A stretch of 64,000 nt of DNA from Paracoccaceae bacterium (GTDB taxonomy: Bacteria > Pseudomonadota > Alphaproteobacteria > Rhodobacterales > Rhodobacteraceae): NCBI GenBank assembly GCA_009773055.1, contig WOUW01000001.1:63810-127809 (forward strand), read 5' to 3'. A model generated the notes under the pieces. That model was not told where the DNA came from and made no database searches. It was given only the letters and a program-made list of their open reading frames with translations. Shown here in pieces: positions 1 through 9,579 of the stretch (position 1 is its first letter; each line of letters opens with the position of its first letter). The position numbers and the translations under genes are program-made.

Positions 1-126
1 GGGTTTCGGCTGCATCCGGTCGAGATAGAGTTCTGGGCCGACGGCGCATTCCGGTTGCACGACCGTTTCCGATGGAGCAAAACTGACGCTACGGAAGGCT
101 GGAAGATCGCCCGACTAAATCCGTAA
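1..126 (+). CDS. pdxH: Pyridoxamine 5'-phosphate oxidase, C-terminal end (partial)
   Basis: Last 41 codons of a gene entering from the left edge, ending in TAA. The tail reads as the family's C-terminus: an EIEFW segment, then RLHDRF, then a W-x-I-x-RLNP end. In E. coli PdxH the Arg and His of RLHDR contact pyridoxal phosphate. The enzyme is a cytosolic FMN oxidase making pyridoxal 5'-phosphate from the pyridoxine or pyridoxamine phosphates in vitamin B6 salvage. The FMN-binding N-terminal part lies outside the window, so only the family assignment can be supported. No clear terminator follows; the next gene starts 117 bp downstream. Confidence 0.85.
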   Translation, partial: GFRLHPVEIEFWADGAFRLHDRFRWSKTDATEGWKIARLNP

Positions 127-242
127 GTTGGCCAGACCGCAGACAGTTTTTGTTACTCGATTGTTGAATTGCCCTTGATCCCGGAGGGCTATTTCCGCCA
201 TCAGTGCGGTCTAGGGCTCATTCTGGGGAGAAGGCTCTGCAA

Positions 243-776
243 ATGACGGACGAAGAAGAGGTCATGCAGCTCGTGCATGGTCGCGTTAAGTGGTTTGATC
301 CAGCCAAGGGTTTCGGTTTCATCGTTTCTGACCAGACGGATGCCGACATTTTGTTGCACGCCAATGTTCTGCGGAACTTTGGCCAGGGATCTGTCGCCGA
401 TGGCGCCGGGATCGAAGTGCGCATCCAACGGACGCAGCGCGGGGTCCAGGCGGTCGAAGTGACGCGGATCGACCCGCCGGAAGGTATCGTGCTGCCGTTC
501 GGCGAGGACGCGGCCCAGATGGTCAGCGCCGATATTCTTGCACTGGAAATGGAACCTGCGCGGGTCAAATGGTTCGACAAAGGCAAGGGCTTCGGCTTTG
601 CCAACGTCTTCGGACGGTCCGAGGATGTGTTCATACATGCCGAGGTGCTGCGCGTGTCGGGCTTTGCCGATCTGACAGCGGGCGAGGCCGTGGCCCTGCG
701 CATCATCGACGGCAAGCGCGGTCGCATGGCCGTGCAGGTTGTTTCCTGGGAATCGGCCAGCCGGGACAAACCGTGA
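243..776 (+). CDS. Cold-shock protein with two cold-shock domains
   Basis: 177-residue protein with two OB-fold cold-shock domains, about residues 10-75 and 105-170. Each begins with G/ARVKWFD, carries the RNP1 core KGFGF and an RNP2-like segment (ILLHA and VFIHA). Single-domain Csp proteins are about 70 aa, so this is the double-domain type common in alphaproteobacteria. It is expected to bind single-stranded RNA or DNA and act as an RNA chaperone in the cytosol. The ATG at 243 was chosen because GGGGAGAAGG lies 8-9 bases upstream; a GTG at 204 in frame has no comparable site. Its stop overlaps the GTG start of the next gene, suggesting translational coupling. Confidence 0.9.
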   Translation: MTDEEEVMQLVHGRVKWFDPAKGFGFIVSDQTDADILLHANVLRNFGQGSVADGAGIEVRIQRTQRGVQAVEVTRIDPPEGIVLPFGEDAAQMVSADILALEMEPARVKWFDKGKGFGFANVFGRSEDVFIHAEVLRVSGFADLTAGEAVALRIIDGKRGRMAVQVVSWESASRDKP

Positions 777-1249
777 AGCGCTGCGTGACCACTCTTGCAG
801 TCCTGATGGCCGTTCCCGGCACCGCCTGGGCCGAGGCGGCGTGTGCGCCCGACCGACTGGATGTTCGCTGGGCGGACGGCCAGGAAAGTTTTGCGGTCGA
901 AGTGGCCGATGACGCGGCCGAACGCGCCAAGGGACTGATGTTCCGACAGGACATGCCACTGTCCGAAGGCATGCTTTTTGTCTATGACGCGCCGCGCCGC
1001 CCGAGCTTCTGGATGAAGAACACGCTGATCCCGCTGGATATGGTCTTTGCCGATGCAACCGGAACCGTGACCCGGGTCCATGCCAATGCCGTGCCGGGGG
1101 ACCTGAGCCCGGTCGACGGCGGCGAAGGCGTCATGTTCGTCCTGGAACTGAACGGCGGGCTTGCCGCCCGGCTGGGGATCGCGCCCGGAGCCACTTTGCG
1201 TCATCCCGCCATCCCGTCCTCCAGCGCCGCATGGCCCTGCGAAGGCTAA
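773..1249 (+). CDS. Exported DUF192 family protein
   Basis: 158 aa. An N-terminal signal peptide (hydrophobic stretch to about residue 21, ending AWA-EA) is followed by a DUF192 domain from about residue 28. Visible family signatures are the FAVEVADDAAERAKGLMFR opening, a GMLFVY strand and the SFWMKNTLIPLDMVF core. The family's biochemical role is not established; members are usually small periplasmic or membrane-attached proteins. The GTG at 773 overlaps the stop of the cold-shock gene by four bases (GTGA), so the two genes are probably co-translated, a linkage often seen in Rhodobacteraceae. The tRNA-Pro gene begins 41 bp after the stop. Confidence 0.85.
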   Translation: MKRCVTTLAVLMAVPGTAWAEAACAPDRLDVRWADGQESFAVEVADDAAERAKGLMFRQDMPLSEGMLFVYDAPRRPSFWMKNTLIPLDMVFADATGTVTRVHANAVPGDLSPVDGGEGVMFVLELNGGLAARLGIAPGATLRHPAIPSSSAAWPCEG

Positions 1250-1290
1250 GGCTTTTCATTCCGGTCCGATCCCGCTAAAGGGACGGCAGT

Positions 1291-1367
1291 CGGGGCGTAG
1301 CGCAGCCTGGTAGCGCGACGGTTTTGGGTACCGTAGGTCGAGAGTTCGAATCCCTCCGCCCCGACCA
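1291..1367 (+). tRNA. tRNA-Pro(UGG)
   Basis: 77-nt cloverleaf. The 7-bp acceptor stem (CGGGGCG with CGCCCCG), 4-bp D stem, 5-bp anticodon stem (ACGGT/ACCGT) with anticodon TGG at 1325-1327, and a TTCGAAT T-loop are all readable. CCA is encoded at 1365-1367. Confidence 0.97.
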
Positions 1368-1517
1368 TTCTTCTTCCTCTTCTTAGGCAGGCAACGAAGC
1401 CCAGATTTCCTAAGGAAGAAATTTGCCGGAATCCTTGGTCAGGGCTTACGTCCCCTGCGTCGTCGTCTTGCGACAGGACCAAAGCAGGCGCATATCCTTG
1501 GGCAAAGGGGCAGACAC

Positions 1518-2924
1518 ATGACCATCGCCTTCGACCACTCCTATGCCCGTGATCTTCCCGGCACCTTCCTGCGCGTCGCCCCGGACCCGGCCCCTGCCCC
1601 AAAACTTTTGTTCCTGAACGGCCCGCTTGCGGCGGATCTCGGGCTGACCCTGACCGAGGCCGAGGCGGAAAGCTGGTTTTCCGGCGCGACCCTTCCCGCC
1701 GGGGCCGACCCCATCGCGCAGGCCTATGCCGGCCACCAGTTCGGCGGTTTCTCCCCGCAACTGGGCGACGGGCGCGCGCATCTGCTGGGCGAAGTTGTTG
1801 CACCCGATGGCCGCCGTGTCGACATCCAGCTGAAAGGCTCTGGCAAGACCCCGTTTTCGCGCGGGGGCGACGGCAAGGCTGCGGTCGGCCCCATGCTGCG
1901 CGAAGTCCTGATCTCGGAATTCATGGCTGCTGCGGGCGTGCCCACGACCCGGGCGCTGGCCGTCGTGGCAACGGGTGAACAGGTCTGGCGCGAGACGAAA
2001 CTGCCCGGCGCGGTCCTGGCCCGCATTGCTGCCAGCCACATCCGCGTCGGCACCTTCCAGTTCTTCGCCGCCCGGGGCGATCAGGCCAACGTCAGGGCCA
2101 TGGCCGACTACGCCATCGCCCGCCACTACCCAGACCTTCTTTACGCAGAGAACCCCTACCTCGCTTTCCTTGACGCCGTGATCGCCACTCAGGCCAGGCT
2201 GATCGCCGGCTGGATGGGCCTCGGCTTTATCCATGGCGTGATGAACACCGACAACATGGCCATTTCCGGCGAGACCATCGACTACGGCCCCTGCGCCTTC
2301 ATGGAAGCCTACGCCCCCGGCACCGTCTTCTCCTCGATCGACCACCAGGGTCGTTATGCCTATGCCAACCAGCCCCTGATCCTGGGCTGGAACCTCGCCC
2401 GTCTGGCCGAGACGCTGATCCCCGTTCTTGACCCAAACCACGAGAAGTCCATCGAGATCGCCAACGACCGCCTCGCCGACATCGCCCCCCGCTACCGCGC
2501 CGAATGGCTGGCTGTGATGCGCCGCAAGCTGGGCCTAGTGGGCGAGGATGCGGGTGACGCGGCCCTGTCCGACGACCTGATGACCGCGATGGAAGGCGCC
2601 GACTGGACCCTCACATTCCGCCGCCTTGCGGACGAACCCGCCCTCCGCCCCCTCTTTCCCGACTTCGCGAAGATGGAAGCCTGGCTTCCCCGCTGGCGCA
2701 CCCGTGCCGGCGAGGGCATCGCCCAGCGCATCGCGGAAGCCAACCCCGCCGTGATCCCGAGAAACCACAGGGTCGAGGAAGCCCTCACCGCCGCCACGAC
2801 CGGCGACATGGCCCCGTTCAACGCCCTCCTGGCCGCGATCCAGTCTCCCTTCGCCGAAGCCGAGCCCTACATGCTGCCCGCCCCGACCGGCTTTGGCGAC
2901 TACGTGACCTTCTGCGGCACCTGA
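1518..2924 (+). CDS. selO: Protein adenylyltransferase SelO (YdiU/UPF0061 family)
   Basis: 468 aa, the usual length for bacterial SelO, a pseudokinase-fold enzyme that moves AMP from ATP onto Ser, Thr or Tyr of target proteins and is linked to redox stress. Visible signatures: [10 protein letters not shown] near residue 83, the nucleotide-site segment [16 protein letters not shown] (residues 104-119, Lys106), [10 protein letters not shown] (175-184), and the catalytic/metal segment HGVMNTDNM (Asp245) with IDYGPCAFM (Asp255). It ends FCGT: a plain Cys three residues from the end, where animal SelO carries selenocysteine. The gene stands alone between tRNA-Pro and kbl. The ATG at 1518 follows GGCAAAGGGG. 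Confidence 0.92.
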   Translation: MTIAFDHSYARDLPGTFLRVAPDPAPAPKLLFLNGPLAADLGLTLTEAEAESWFSGATLPAGADPIAQAYAGHQFGGFSPQLGDGRAHLLGEVVAPDGRRVDIQLKGSGKTPFSRGGDGKAAVGPMLREVLISEFMAAAGVPTTRALAVVATGEQVWRETKLPGAVLARIAASHIRVGTFQFFAARGDQANVRAMADYAIARHYPDLLYAENPYLAFLDAVIATQARLIAGWMGLGFIHGVMNTDNMAISGETIDYGPCAFMEAYAPGTVFSSIDHQGRYAYANQPLILGWNLARLAETLIPVLDPNHEKSIEIANDRLADIAPRYRAEWLAVMRRKLGLVGEDAGDAALSDDLMTAMEGADWTLTFRRLADEPALRPLFPDFAKMEAWLPRWRTRAGEGIAQRIAEANPAVIPRNHRVEEALTAATTGDMAPFNALLAAIQSPFAEAEPYMLPAPTGFGDYVTFCGT

Positions 2925-2989
2925 AGCGGGCGGATGACAAGTCGCGCTGTCTGTGGAACTGTCCCCCAACTCCAACGCGAGCGGATAGC

Positions 2990-4183
2990 ATGACCGATCG
3001 GACCGCCTTCCTCGACCACATCACAACCACCCTGCAAGGCATCGAGGCAGACGGCCTGATGAAGCGCGAACGCCTGATCACCGGGGCGCAGGGCGCACAT
3101 GTCCAGATGGCCGGGCGGCAGATGCTGAACCTTTGCGCCAACAACTACCTCGGCCTCGCCGACGACCCCCGCCTGATCGCTGCCGCAAAACAGGCGATGG
3201 ACGACCACGGCTTCGGCATGGCGTCGGTCCGCTTCATCTGCGGCACGCAGGACCTGCACCGCAAGCTGGAGACCCGCCTCGCCCAATACCTGAACCACGA
3301 CGACTCGATCCTCTTCGCCGCCTGCTTCGACGCGAACGGCGGTCTGTTCGAGCCCCTCCTCGGCCCCGAGGACGCGGTCATCTCAGACGCCCTCAACCAC
3401 GCGTCGATCATCGACGGCATTCGCCTGTGCAAGGCGAAACGCTACCGCTATGCCAACAGCGACATGGCCGACCTCGAAGCGCAATTGAAAGCCGCAAAGG
3501 CCGACGGCGCCCGCTTCATCCTGATCGCCACCGACGGCGTCTTCTCGATGGACGGCTTCTACGCCAAACTCCCCGAAATCCGCGCCTTGGCAGACACTTA
3601 CGGCGCGATGGTCATGGTCGATGACTGCCACGCAACCGGCTTCACTGGCCCCAAAGGCGCAGGCACCCCCGCCCGCTCGGGCGTCACCGTCGACATCCTC
3701 ACCGGCACCCTCGGCAAGGCCCTCGGCGGTGCCCTCGGCGGCTACATCGCCGGCCCCCAACCCGTCATCGACCTTCTCCGCCAGCGCGCCCGTCCCTATC
3801 TCTTTTCCAATGCCCTCCCCCCCGCTGTGGTTGGCGCAGCGCTTGCCGCCCTCGACATCGTGGCACAAGCTGACGACCTTCGAGAGCAACTTACCGAAAA
3901 CGCCGGCTACTGGCGCGCAGGGCTGACGCAAGCAGGCTTCACCCTCCTGCCCGGCACCCACCCGATCATCCCCGTCATGCTTGGCGATGCCAAACTCGCG
4001 CAGGCCATGGCCGCCGACCTCAACCAGCGCGGCGTCCACGTCGCCCCGTTCTTCTTCCCCGTCGTCCCGAAGGGTCAGGCCCGCATCCGCACCCAGATCA
4101 ACGCGGCCCTGACCCGCGCTGACCTCGACTTCGCCCTCGACGCCTTCACTCAAGCCGGAAAGGCCACCGGAGTCCTCAAATGA
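2990..4183 (+). CDS. kbl: Glycine C-acetyltransferase (2-amino-3-ketobutyrate CoA ligase)
   Basis: 397 aa, full length for the alpha-oxoamine synthase fold type I PLP enzymes. The PLP lysine is Lys243 in [15 protein letters not shown]; the cofactor-ring aspartate lies in VDDCHATG (residues 210-217), and NNYLGLA near residue 51 is the family's N-terminal signature. It cleaves 2-amino-3-ketobutyrate with CoA to glycine and acetyl-CoA, the second step of threonine catabolism. The substrate comes from threonine dehydrogenase, encoded two genes downstream, which supports Kbl over the related 5-aminolevulinate or 8-amino-7-oxononanoate synthases. The stop overlaps the next start as ATGA. Confidence 0.93.
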   Translation: MTDRTAFLDHITTTLQGIEADGLMKRERLITGAQGAHVQMAGRQMLNLCANNYLGLADDPRLIAAAKQAMDDHGFGMASVRFICGTQDLHRKLETRLAQYLNHDDSILFAACFDANGGLFEPLLGPEDAVISDALNHASIIDGIRLCKAKRYRYANSDMADLEAQLKAAKADGARFILIATDGVFSMDGFYAKLPEIRALADTYGAMVMVDDCHATGFTGPKGAGTPARSGVTVDILTGTLGKALGGALGGYIAGPQPVIDLLRQRARPYLFSNALPPAVVGAALAALDIVAQADDLREQLTENAGYWRAGLTQAGFTLLPGTHPIIPVMLGDAKLAQAMAADLNQRGVHVAPFFFPVVPKGQARIRTQINAALTRADLDFALDAFTQAGKATGVLK

Positions 4184-4785
4184 CCGAGGATTCCGCCCTC
4201 GCGATCTATGCCGCAAATGCGGGGACGATGGCCCGGCGCTACGACAGCGTGACCACCGACACGCTGCTCTCCGGCCTCCTTGACCTTATCCCGCCGGCAC
4301 CAGCACCCGTTCTCGACATCGGCGCGGGCAGTGGCCGCGACACGATGTGGTTTCTTGCCCGCGGCCATGCCGTCACAGCCGCCGAGCCGGTCGCCGCCTT
4401 CCGCGACATGATCGCCAGCCGTGCCCCGGCCGCCTCGGTGGTGAATACCGCGCTTCCCCTCCTTTCGGGCCTCACGGGCCGCTATGGATTGATCCTGGTG
4501 AATGCCGTCTGGCATCACCTCGACCCCACCGCCCGTGCGACGGCATTCAGGCGGATAAATCATCTTCTGGCCCCGGACGGACGCCTGTTTCTTGCCCTCC
4601 GCCGTGGCCCGGTCCCACCCGGCGCACCCCTGCACGGCCTTGACCCCGGGACCGAGTTCACCCGCGCCACCGCCTCGGGGTTTGCGCTCATCCGCAGCCA
4701 CGACGCCCCCGCCCATGACGCGGAAACTGCCGCCGCCGGGATCAACTGGACCTGGCTTGCCCTCGCAAAGGACAACGGAAAATGA
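4180..4785 (+). CDS. Class I SAM-dependent methyltransferase inside the threonine-degradation operon
   Basis: 201 aa. The Rossmann motif [16 protein letters not shown] starts near residue 45, an acidic motif II residue follows in TAAEPV near 65, and the motif IV-like NAVWHHLDP lies near 108. No transmembrane segment or signal peptide is visible, so a cytosolic small-molecule or protein methyltransferase is inferred; the substrate cannot be read from the sequence. It overlaps kbl and tdh by ATGA at both ends, so it is co-transcribed and probably translationally coupled with them. That position suggests a link with threonine/glycine catabolism, but the pathway has no known methylation step. DUF-type methyltransferases of this size are poorly characterised. 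Confidence 0.85.
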   Translation: MTEDSALAIYAANAGTMARRYDSVTTDTLLSGLLDLIPPAPAPVLDIGAGSGRDTMWFLARGHAVTAAEPVAAFRDMIASRAPAASVVNTALPLLSGLTGRYGLILVNAVWHHLDPTARATAFRRINHLLAPDGRLFLALRRGPVPPGAPLHGLDPGTEFTRATASGFALIRSHDAPAHDAETAAAGINWTWLALAKDNGK

Positions 4786-5849
4786 CCACCGAAACGCCCG
4801 CTCCGCTCCGCGGCGCAAACGAAATGAAAGTCCTTGCCAAAGCCAGGCCTGAACCCGGCCTCTGGATGGAAACCCGCCCGGTCCCCGAGATCGGGCCCGA
4901 CGACGTCCTCATCAAGATCAACAAGACCGGCATCTGCGGCACCGACATCCACATCTGGAACTGGGACGACTGGGCGCAAAAGACCGTGCCTGTCCCCCTC
5001 GTCACCGGCCATGAATTCGCCGGCACCATCGTCGAGATCGGCCGCAACGTCGAAGGTCTGACCATCGGCCAGCGCTGTTCCGGCGAGGGCCACCTGATCG
5101 GCAAGACCTCGCGCCAAAGCCGGTCGGGCAAGTTCCACCTCGACCCCGAAACCCGGGGCATCGGCGTCAACGAACCCGGCGCTTTCGCGCAATACCTGCG
5201 CCTTCCCGCCTTCAACGTCGTCCCCCTGCCCGACGCCATCGACGACGAGATCGGCGCAATCCTCGACCCCCTCGGCAACGCCGTCCACACCGCCCTCAGC
5301 TTCGACCTGATCGGCGAAGACGTCCTGATCACCGGCGCGGGCCCCATCGGCATCATGGCCGCCGCCGTCGCCCGCCACGTCGGCGCGCGCCACGTCGTCA
5401 TCACCGACATCAACCAGGCCCGCCTCGACCTTGCCGGACAAGTTGCCGACGTGGTCCCGGTGAACGTCGCCACCACCGACCTCAAATCTGTCTACCCCAG
5501 CCTCAAGATGGCCCAGGGCTTCGACGTCGGGATGGAGATGTCCGGCAGCCAGCAAGCCCTCGACCAGATGGTCGAGCACATGGTCATGGGCGGCCGCATC
5601 GCGATGCTGGGCATCCCGCCGGGCAAGTCGCCCGTGGACTGGAGCCGGATCGTCTTCAAGGCCATCACGATCAAGGGCGTCTACGGCCGCGAGATTTTCG
5701 AGACCTGGTACAAGATGATCGCCATGCTGGAAAACGGCCTCGACGTCCGCCGGGTGATTACCCACCGCTTCAAGGTTGATGCGTTCCAGGAGGGTTTCGC
5801 CGCCATGCGCTCCGGTCTTTCCGGCAAGGTCGTGCTGGACTGGACCTGA
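4782..5849 (+). CDS. tdh: L-threonine 3-dehydrogenase (zinc-dependent MDR family)
   Basis: 355 aa from the coupled ATG; the conserved region begins at an internal ATG (4824, MKVLAK), which would give the usual 341 aa. The upstream start has AAGGA nine bases before it and overlaps the methyltransferase stop, so I kept it. Catalytic zinc ligands are present: Cys52 in GICGTD, and His77-Glu78 in TGHEF. The NAD-binding turn is GAGPIG near residue 186. The product oxidises L-threonine to 2-amino-3-ketobutyrate for Kbl. The structural-zinc lobe (residues 101-130) lacks all four cysteines of E. coli Tdh; Gly107, Ser110, Ser113 and Asp121 occupy their places. Operon kbl-methyltransferase-tdh. Confidence 0.93.
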   Translation: MTTETPAPLRGANEMKVLAKARPEPGLWMETRPVPEIGPDDVLIKINKTGICGTDIHIWNWDDWAQKTVPVPLVTGHEFAGTIVEIGRNVEGLTIGQRCSGEGHLIGKTSRQSRSGKFHLDPETRGIGVNEPGAFAQYLRLPAFNVVPLPDAIDDEIGAILDPLGNAVHTALSFDLIGEDVLITGAGPIGIMAAAVARHVGARHVVITDINQARLDLAGQVADVVPVNVATTDLKSVYPSLKMAQGFDVGMEMSGSQQALDQMVEHMVMGGRIAMLGIPPGKSPVDWSRIVFKAITIKGVYGREIFETWYKMIAMLENGLDVRRVITHRFKVDAFQEGFAAMRSGLSGKVVLDWT

Positions 5850-5880
5850 CCCCGCGCCCCACCGCAAGCCCTTTCACCTG

Positions 5881-5982
5881 TTGCCAAATATCCCCGCGCG
5901 GCGCGCACGTCCGAGCCGGTTGGCGCTTGCGCCAGAGGCGAGACAAAAGGCTTGCGCCTGCCAAGGCGCTCAATTTGAAAAC
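5881..5982 (+). repeat. Dispersed intergenic repeat, copy 1
   Basis: About 100 bp downstream of tdh that recurs in inverted orientation at 25161-25272. The shared core runs CCGAGCCGGTTGGCGC, then a short palindromic GGCGC/GCGCC hairpin, then AGAGGCGAGACAAA; the copies differ mainly by short insertions or deletions. Both copies lie just after the 3' end of a gene and in the same orientation relative to it. Function is unknown; a transcript 3'-end role or a REP-like element is possible. Confidence 0.75.
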
Positions 5983-6126
5983 CGCCGCAACGGGCACGCG
6001 GTCGGGGGTGTAGGCACCCGCCGGACCACATCCGCCCCCGAAATGCCCCGAAATGGCCCTGCGGCATTAACCCCCCGGTAACCCTTTTCCAGCGAGTCTG
6101 GATGTGTGGGACAAGGGGACAGCACC

Positions 6127-6492
6127 ATGGACGGATCACGCCGTACAGGCTTTGCCGAGGCAACGATGGCCTTCGCTGCCGCCGACCCCGTCCTTGCGGC
6201 TCCCATTCTTGCCGAAGGCACCCGCTTCCGCGTCCGCTCGCTCCGCCTCGAACCGGGTCAGACGACCTTGCTGCAGTCGCATCTCCACCGCTCGGAACAC
6301 TGGGTCGTGGTCGAAGGCACCGCCGAGATCACCGTGGGCGTCCGCTCCCGCCTCGCCGGAGAAGGCGAAGCCGTTCACATACCTCTCGGCCAGCCGCACC
6401 GGCTTGAAAACCCCGGCCGCCTGCCGGCCACCTTGATCGCAGTGGAAACGGGCTGCTACCTCGGCGCTGACGATGTGATCCGCCACGAATAG
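6127..6492 (+). CDS. Cupin-domain protein (mannose-6-phosphate isomerase type II-like)
   Basis: 121 aa single-domain cupin. Motif 1 spans about residues 44-64 with the metal-binding pattern His52-x-His54-x2-Glu57 and a closing Gly64 (HLHRSEHWVVVEG); motif 2 has the conserved IPLGQPHRLENPG with its His. The HRSEHWVVVEGTA segment is closest to the C-terminal cupin of mannose-1-phosphate guanylyltransferase/mannose-6-phosphate isomerase proteins, but the nucleotidyltransferase domain is absent. A sugar-phosphate role is possible but unproven. ATG 6127 was chosen over an upstream in-frame GTG at 6106 because AAGGGGAC sits 7 bases before it. It stands alone between tdh and trpG. Confidence 0.8.
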   Translation: MDGSRRTGFAEATMAFAAADPVLAAPILAEGTRFRVRSLRLEPGQTTLLQSHLHRSEHWVVVEGTAEITVGVRSRLAGEGEAVHIPLGQPHRLENPGRLPATLIAVETGCYLGADDVIRHE

Positions 6493-6503
6493 CACCACTC
6501 AAA

Positions 6504-6597
6504 GCGTTTCCCGGCAGCACGTCCTGGTTAAGCCCACGTAAACGCCCGCACACAACCCCTTGATTTCCCAAGACCCGGAACCCCGCCCACGCGCGGG
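6504..6597 (+). repeat. Possible dispersed intergenic repeat B, copy 1
   Basis: Segment downstream of the cupin gene with blocks also found at 42364-42478: GCGTTTCCCG, a GGTT...CCCAC block, CCGCA-CACAA, TTGATTTCCC and CCACGCG. Matching is patchy rather than continuous, so the relationship is tentative. Confidence 0.35.
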
Positions 6598-6672
6598 CAG
6601 CCCTCCCCCAACCCCGGTTTACACCGCCCCCCGCATCGGCGATAACCAGCCCAACAACCCGGGGTCCGCCGC

Positions 6673-7260
6673 ATGCTCCTCCTGATCGACAACTACGACA
6701 GCTTTACCTACAATCTCGTCCACTACCTGGGCGAGCTTGGCGCGGACGTGGTCGTGAAACGGAACGACGCGCTGGAAGTCCAGGACGTGATCGCGATGCG
6801 ACCCGAGGTGATCGTGCTCTCCCCCGGCCCCTGCGACCCCGCCGCCGCCGGGATCTGCCTGCCGCTCACGAAGGCCGCCGCCAGTGCGGGTATCCCGCTT
6901 CTCGGCGTCTGCCTTGGCCACCAGACCATCGGCGAGGCTTTCGGCGGCAAGGTCGTCCGCTGCCACGAGATCGTCCACGGCAAGATGGGCACCGTGCACC
7001 ACTCCGGCAAAGGGGTGTTCCGTGGCCTGCCTTCGCCATTTCAAGCGACCCGGTATCATTCCCTCGTCGTAGACCGCGACACGCTTCCGGCAGACCTAGA
7101 AGTCACCGCCTGGCTGGAAGACGGCACCATCATGGGCCTCCGCCACAAGCACCACCTGATCGAGGGCGTCCAGTTCCACCCGGAATCCATCGCCTCCGAA
7201 CACGGCCACCAGCTTTTGCGGAATTTCCTGGACGACGCCCGCGCCAGGGTCCCCGCATGA
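6673..7260 (+). CDS. trpG: Anthranilate synthase component II (glutamine amidotransferase)
   Basis: 195 aa class I glutamine amidotransferase. The catalytic triad is visible: Cys80 in GVCLGHQ, His169 and Glu171 in VQFHPES. The N-terminal [10 protein letters not shown] and the oxyanion segment SPGPCDP (residues 50-56) are diagnostic for TrpG/PabA. It supplies ammonia from glutamine to TrpE for anthranilate synthesis; trpE is not in the window. It could also serve PabB (p-aminobenzoate), as some TrpG proteins do. Its stop overlaps trpD by ATGA. The 180 bp upstream hold repeat B but no obvious trp attenuator peptide. Confidence 0.95.
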   Translation: MLLLIDNYDSFTYNLVHYLGELGADVVVKRNDALEVQDVIAMRPEVIVLSPGPCDPAAAGICLPLTKAAASAGIPLLGVCLGHQTIGEAFGGKVVRCHEIVHGKMGTVHHSGKGVFRGLPSPFQATRYHSLVVDRDTLPADLEVTAWLEDGTIMGLRHKHHLIEGVQFHPESIASEHGHQLLRNFLDDARARVPA

Positions 7261-8270
7261 GCGAGGTCCTCAAACCCCTGATCGGCATAGCCGCGAACCG
7301 CCCCCTCACCCGGGGCGAGGCTGAAGCGGCGTTCAACGCACTCTTCGAGGGCGAAGGGACCCCCGCGCAGATGGGTGGCTTCCTGATGGCCTTGCGGACC
7401 CGGGGCGAGACGGTCGACGAATACGCCGCCGCTGCCTCCGTGATGCGGTCGAAATGCAATCCGGTGAAGGCCCCGCAGGGTGCCATGGACATCGTCGGCA
7501 CCGGCGGTGACGGCAAGGGGACGCTCAACATCTCCACCGCCACGGCCTTTGTCGTCGCAGGCGCGGGTGTCACCGTGGCAAAGCACGGCAACCGGAACCT
7601 GTCGTCCAAATCCGGTGCCGCAGACGCCCTGACAGAGATGGGCCTGAACGTGATGATCGGCCCCGAGGTCGTGGAACGCTGCCTGACCGAGGCCGGGATC
7701 GGCTTCATGATGGCGCCGATGCACCACCCCGCGATCCGCCATGTGATGCCGGTCCGCGCGGAACTTGGGACCCGCACGATCTTCAACATCCTCGGCCCGT
7801 TGACCAATCCCGCCGGGGTGAAACGCCAACTGACCGGCGCTTTCTCCGACGCCCTGATCCGGCCGATGGCCGAGACGCTTCTCACCCTCGGGTCCGAGAA
7901 GGCCTGGCTTGTCCACGGTTCGGACGGCACCGATGAGATCACCATCTGCGGCGCGACCTCGGTCTCTGCCGTCGAAGATGGCGCGGTCCGCGACTTTACC
8001 ATCCACCCCGAGGACGCAGGTCTGTCCCCCCACCCGTTCGAGGCAATCCTCGGCGGCACCCCGTCCGAGAACGCGGCAGCCTTTCGTGCCCTCCTACACA
8101 GCGCGCCGGGTGCCTACCGGGATGCGGTCCTTTTGAACGCAGCCGCCGCTCTAATGATTGCCGACAAGGCTGGAACCCTGCGCGACGGCGTTGCGTTGGC
8201 ACGGGAGTCTATCGATTCCGGCGCGGCCAGGTCAAAGGTCGACGCGCTCCGCCGCCTGACGCACGCCTGA
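7257..8270 (+). CDS. trpD: Anthranilate phosphoribosyltransferase
   Basis: 337 aa, full length. The phosphoribosyl-pyrophosphate loop [14 protein letters not shown] lies near residues 82-95, [12 protein letters not shown] follows near 110-120, and the anthranilate-site MHHPAIRHV and LGPLTNP segments are present. The enzyme joins anthranilate to PRPP, the second step of tryptophan synthesis, as a cytosolic dimer. Start overlaps trpG by four bases; trpC begins 8 bp after the stop. Operon trpG-trpD-trpC-moaC-moeA. Confidence 0.96.
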   Translation: MSEVLKPLIGIAANRPLTRGEAEAAFNALFEGEGTPAQMGGFLMALRTRGETVDEYAAAASVMRSKCNPVKAPQGAMDIVGTGGDGKGTLNISTATAFVVAGAGVTVAKHGNRNLSSKSGAADALTEMGLNVMIGPEVVERCLTEAGIGFMMAPMHHPAIRHVMPVRAELGTRTIFNILGPLTNPAGVKRQLTGAFSDALIRPMAETLLTLGSEKAWLVHGSDGTDEITICGATSVSAVEDGAVRDFTIHPEDAGLSPHPFEAILGGTPSENAAAFRALLHSAPGAYRDAVLLNAAAALMIADKAGTLRDGVALARESIDSGAARSKVDALRRLTHA

Positions 8271-8278
8271 GAGGCCCC

Positions 8279-9091
8279 ATGTCCACCATCCTCGACCGCA
8301 TCAAGGCCTACAAGCTGGAGGAAGTGGCCAAAGCCAAAGCCGCGACGTCCCTTGCCGATCTGGAAGCTGCCGCAAGGACAGCCGCGCCGCCGCGTGGCTT
8401 TGCCCGTGCCCTGCGTGAGGCGACGCTGACAGGCTACGGTCTGATCGCCGAGATCAAGAAGGCCAGCCCCTCCAAAGGCCTGATCCGCGCCGACTTCGAC
8501 CCGCCTGCGCTGGCCAGGGCCTACGAAGCCGGGGGGGCCACCTGTCTTTCCGTGCTGACGGACGGACCAAGCTTTCAGGGTGCGGACGAATACCTTCTCG
8601 CGGCCCACGACGCGGTCGCGCTGCCATGCCTGCGCAAGGATTTCCTGTACGACCCCTGGCAGGTCACCCAGTCCCGCGCGCTGAACGCCGACTGCATCCT
8701 GATCATCATGGCCTCGCTGGACGACACCCAAGCCGCCGAACTGGAAGCCGCAGCGATGGCGTTTGGCATGGATGTGCTGATCGAGGTCCATGACGAGGCC
8801 GAGCTGGAGCGGGCCGCATTTCTGAAATCGCCCCTGATCGGCATCAACAACCGCAACCTTCACACCTTTGAAGTGACCCTCGAAACCACCCGCCGTCTGG
8901 CCCGGCGCGTGCCCGAGGACCGGATGATCGTTGCCGAAAGCGGGCTTTACACGCCCGGCGACCTTGCCGATCTGGCCCAGTATGGTGCGCGCTGCTTTTT
9001 GATCGGCGAAAGCCTGATGCGGCAGGCGGACGTCACCGCTGCAACCCGCGCGATCCTGTCCCACCCGCTGACAGCGCAAGGTGGCCTATGA
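8279..9091 (+). CDS. trpC: Indole-3-glycerol-phosphate synthase
   Basis: 270 aa TIM barrel, monofunctional (no fused TrpF domain). The opening [12 protein letters not shown] and the catalytic segments are visible: [10 protein letters not shown] near residue 58 (catalytic Lys), [12 protein letters not shown] near 118 (Lys and Asp), IGINNRNL near 185, and AESGLY near 220. It converts carboxyphenylamino-deoxyribulose phosphate to indoleglycerol phosphate. The start follows GAGAGGCCCC; the stop overlaps moaC as ATGA, linking tryptophan synthesis with molybdenum-cofactor genes as is usual in Rhodobacteraceae. Confidence 0.96.
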   Translation: MSTILDRIKAYKLEEVAKAKAATSLADLEAAARTAAPPRGFARALREATLTGYGLIAEIKKASPSKGLIRADFDPPALARAYEAGGATCLSVLTDGPSFQGADEYLLAAHDAVALPCLRKDFLYDPWQVTQSRALNADCILIIMASLDDTQAAELEAAAMAFGMDVLIEVHDEAELERAAFLKSPLIGINNRNLHTFEVTLETTRRLARRVPEDRMIVAESGLYTPGDLADLAQYGARCFLIGESLMRQADVTAATRAILSHPLTAQGGL

Positions 9092-9579
9092 CTTCGGGCA
9101 AAAGTGGGCTCACGCATTTTGACGACCGGGGCCAGGCCCATATGGTTGACGTGTCCGGCAAGGCGGTCACGGACCGGATCGCTGTGGCCGAAGGCGCGGT
9201 GCGGATGACGGCCGAGACGCTGGCGCTGATCATCGAAGGCCGGGCAAAGAAGGGCGATGTCCTGTCGGTCGCGCGGTTGGCCGGGATCATGGCGGCCAAG
9301 AAAACCTCGGACCTGATCCCGCTGTGTCATCCGCTGCCGATCACCAAGATCGCGCTGGAGCTGACGCCTGACCCCGCGCTGCCTGGCGTGAGGATCGAGG
9401 CTACTGTCAAGACCTCGGGCCAGACCGGGGTCGAGATGGAGGCATTGACGGCGGTCTCGGTGGCGGCGCTGACGGTCTATGACATGGTCAAGGCAGTCGA
9501 GAAATCGATGGTCATCGACGGGGTGCGCCTGATCCTGAAAGATGGCGGTAAATCAGGTCTTTACGAGGCAGAGTTGTGA
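9088..9579 (+). CDS. moaC: Cyclic pyranopterin monophosphate synthase
   Basis: 163 aa. Family signatures: [18 protein letters not shown] at the N-terminus, [10 protein letters not shown] at residues 79-88, and the active-site helix [20 protein letters not shown] (Asp132 and Lys135 match E. coli Asp128 and Lys131). The enzyme forms cPMP from the 3',8-cyclo-GTP made by MoaA, the first stage of molybdopterin synthesis. It overlaps trpC at its start and moeA at its stop (four bases each), so it is translated as part of the trp-moa operon. Confidence 0.96.
   Translation: MTSGKSGLTHFDDRGQAHMVDVSGKAVTDRIAVAEGAVRMTAETLALIIEGRAKKGDVLSVARLAGIMAAKKTSDLIPLCHPLPITKIALELTPDPALPGVRIEATVKTSGQTGVEMEALTAVSVAALTVYDMVKAVEKSMVIDGVRLILKDGGKSGLYEAEL

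Noticed and set aside
1246-1803. Minus-strand open frame across tRNA-Pro and selO start
   Set aside because: Overlaps a tRNA gene and a conserved gene; no support.
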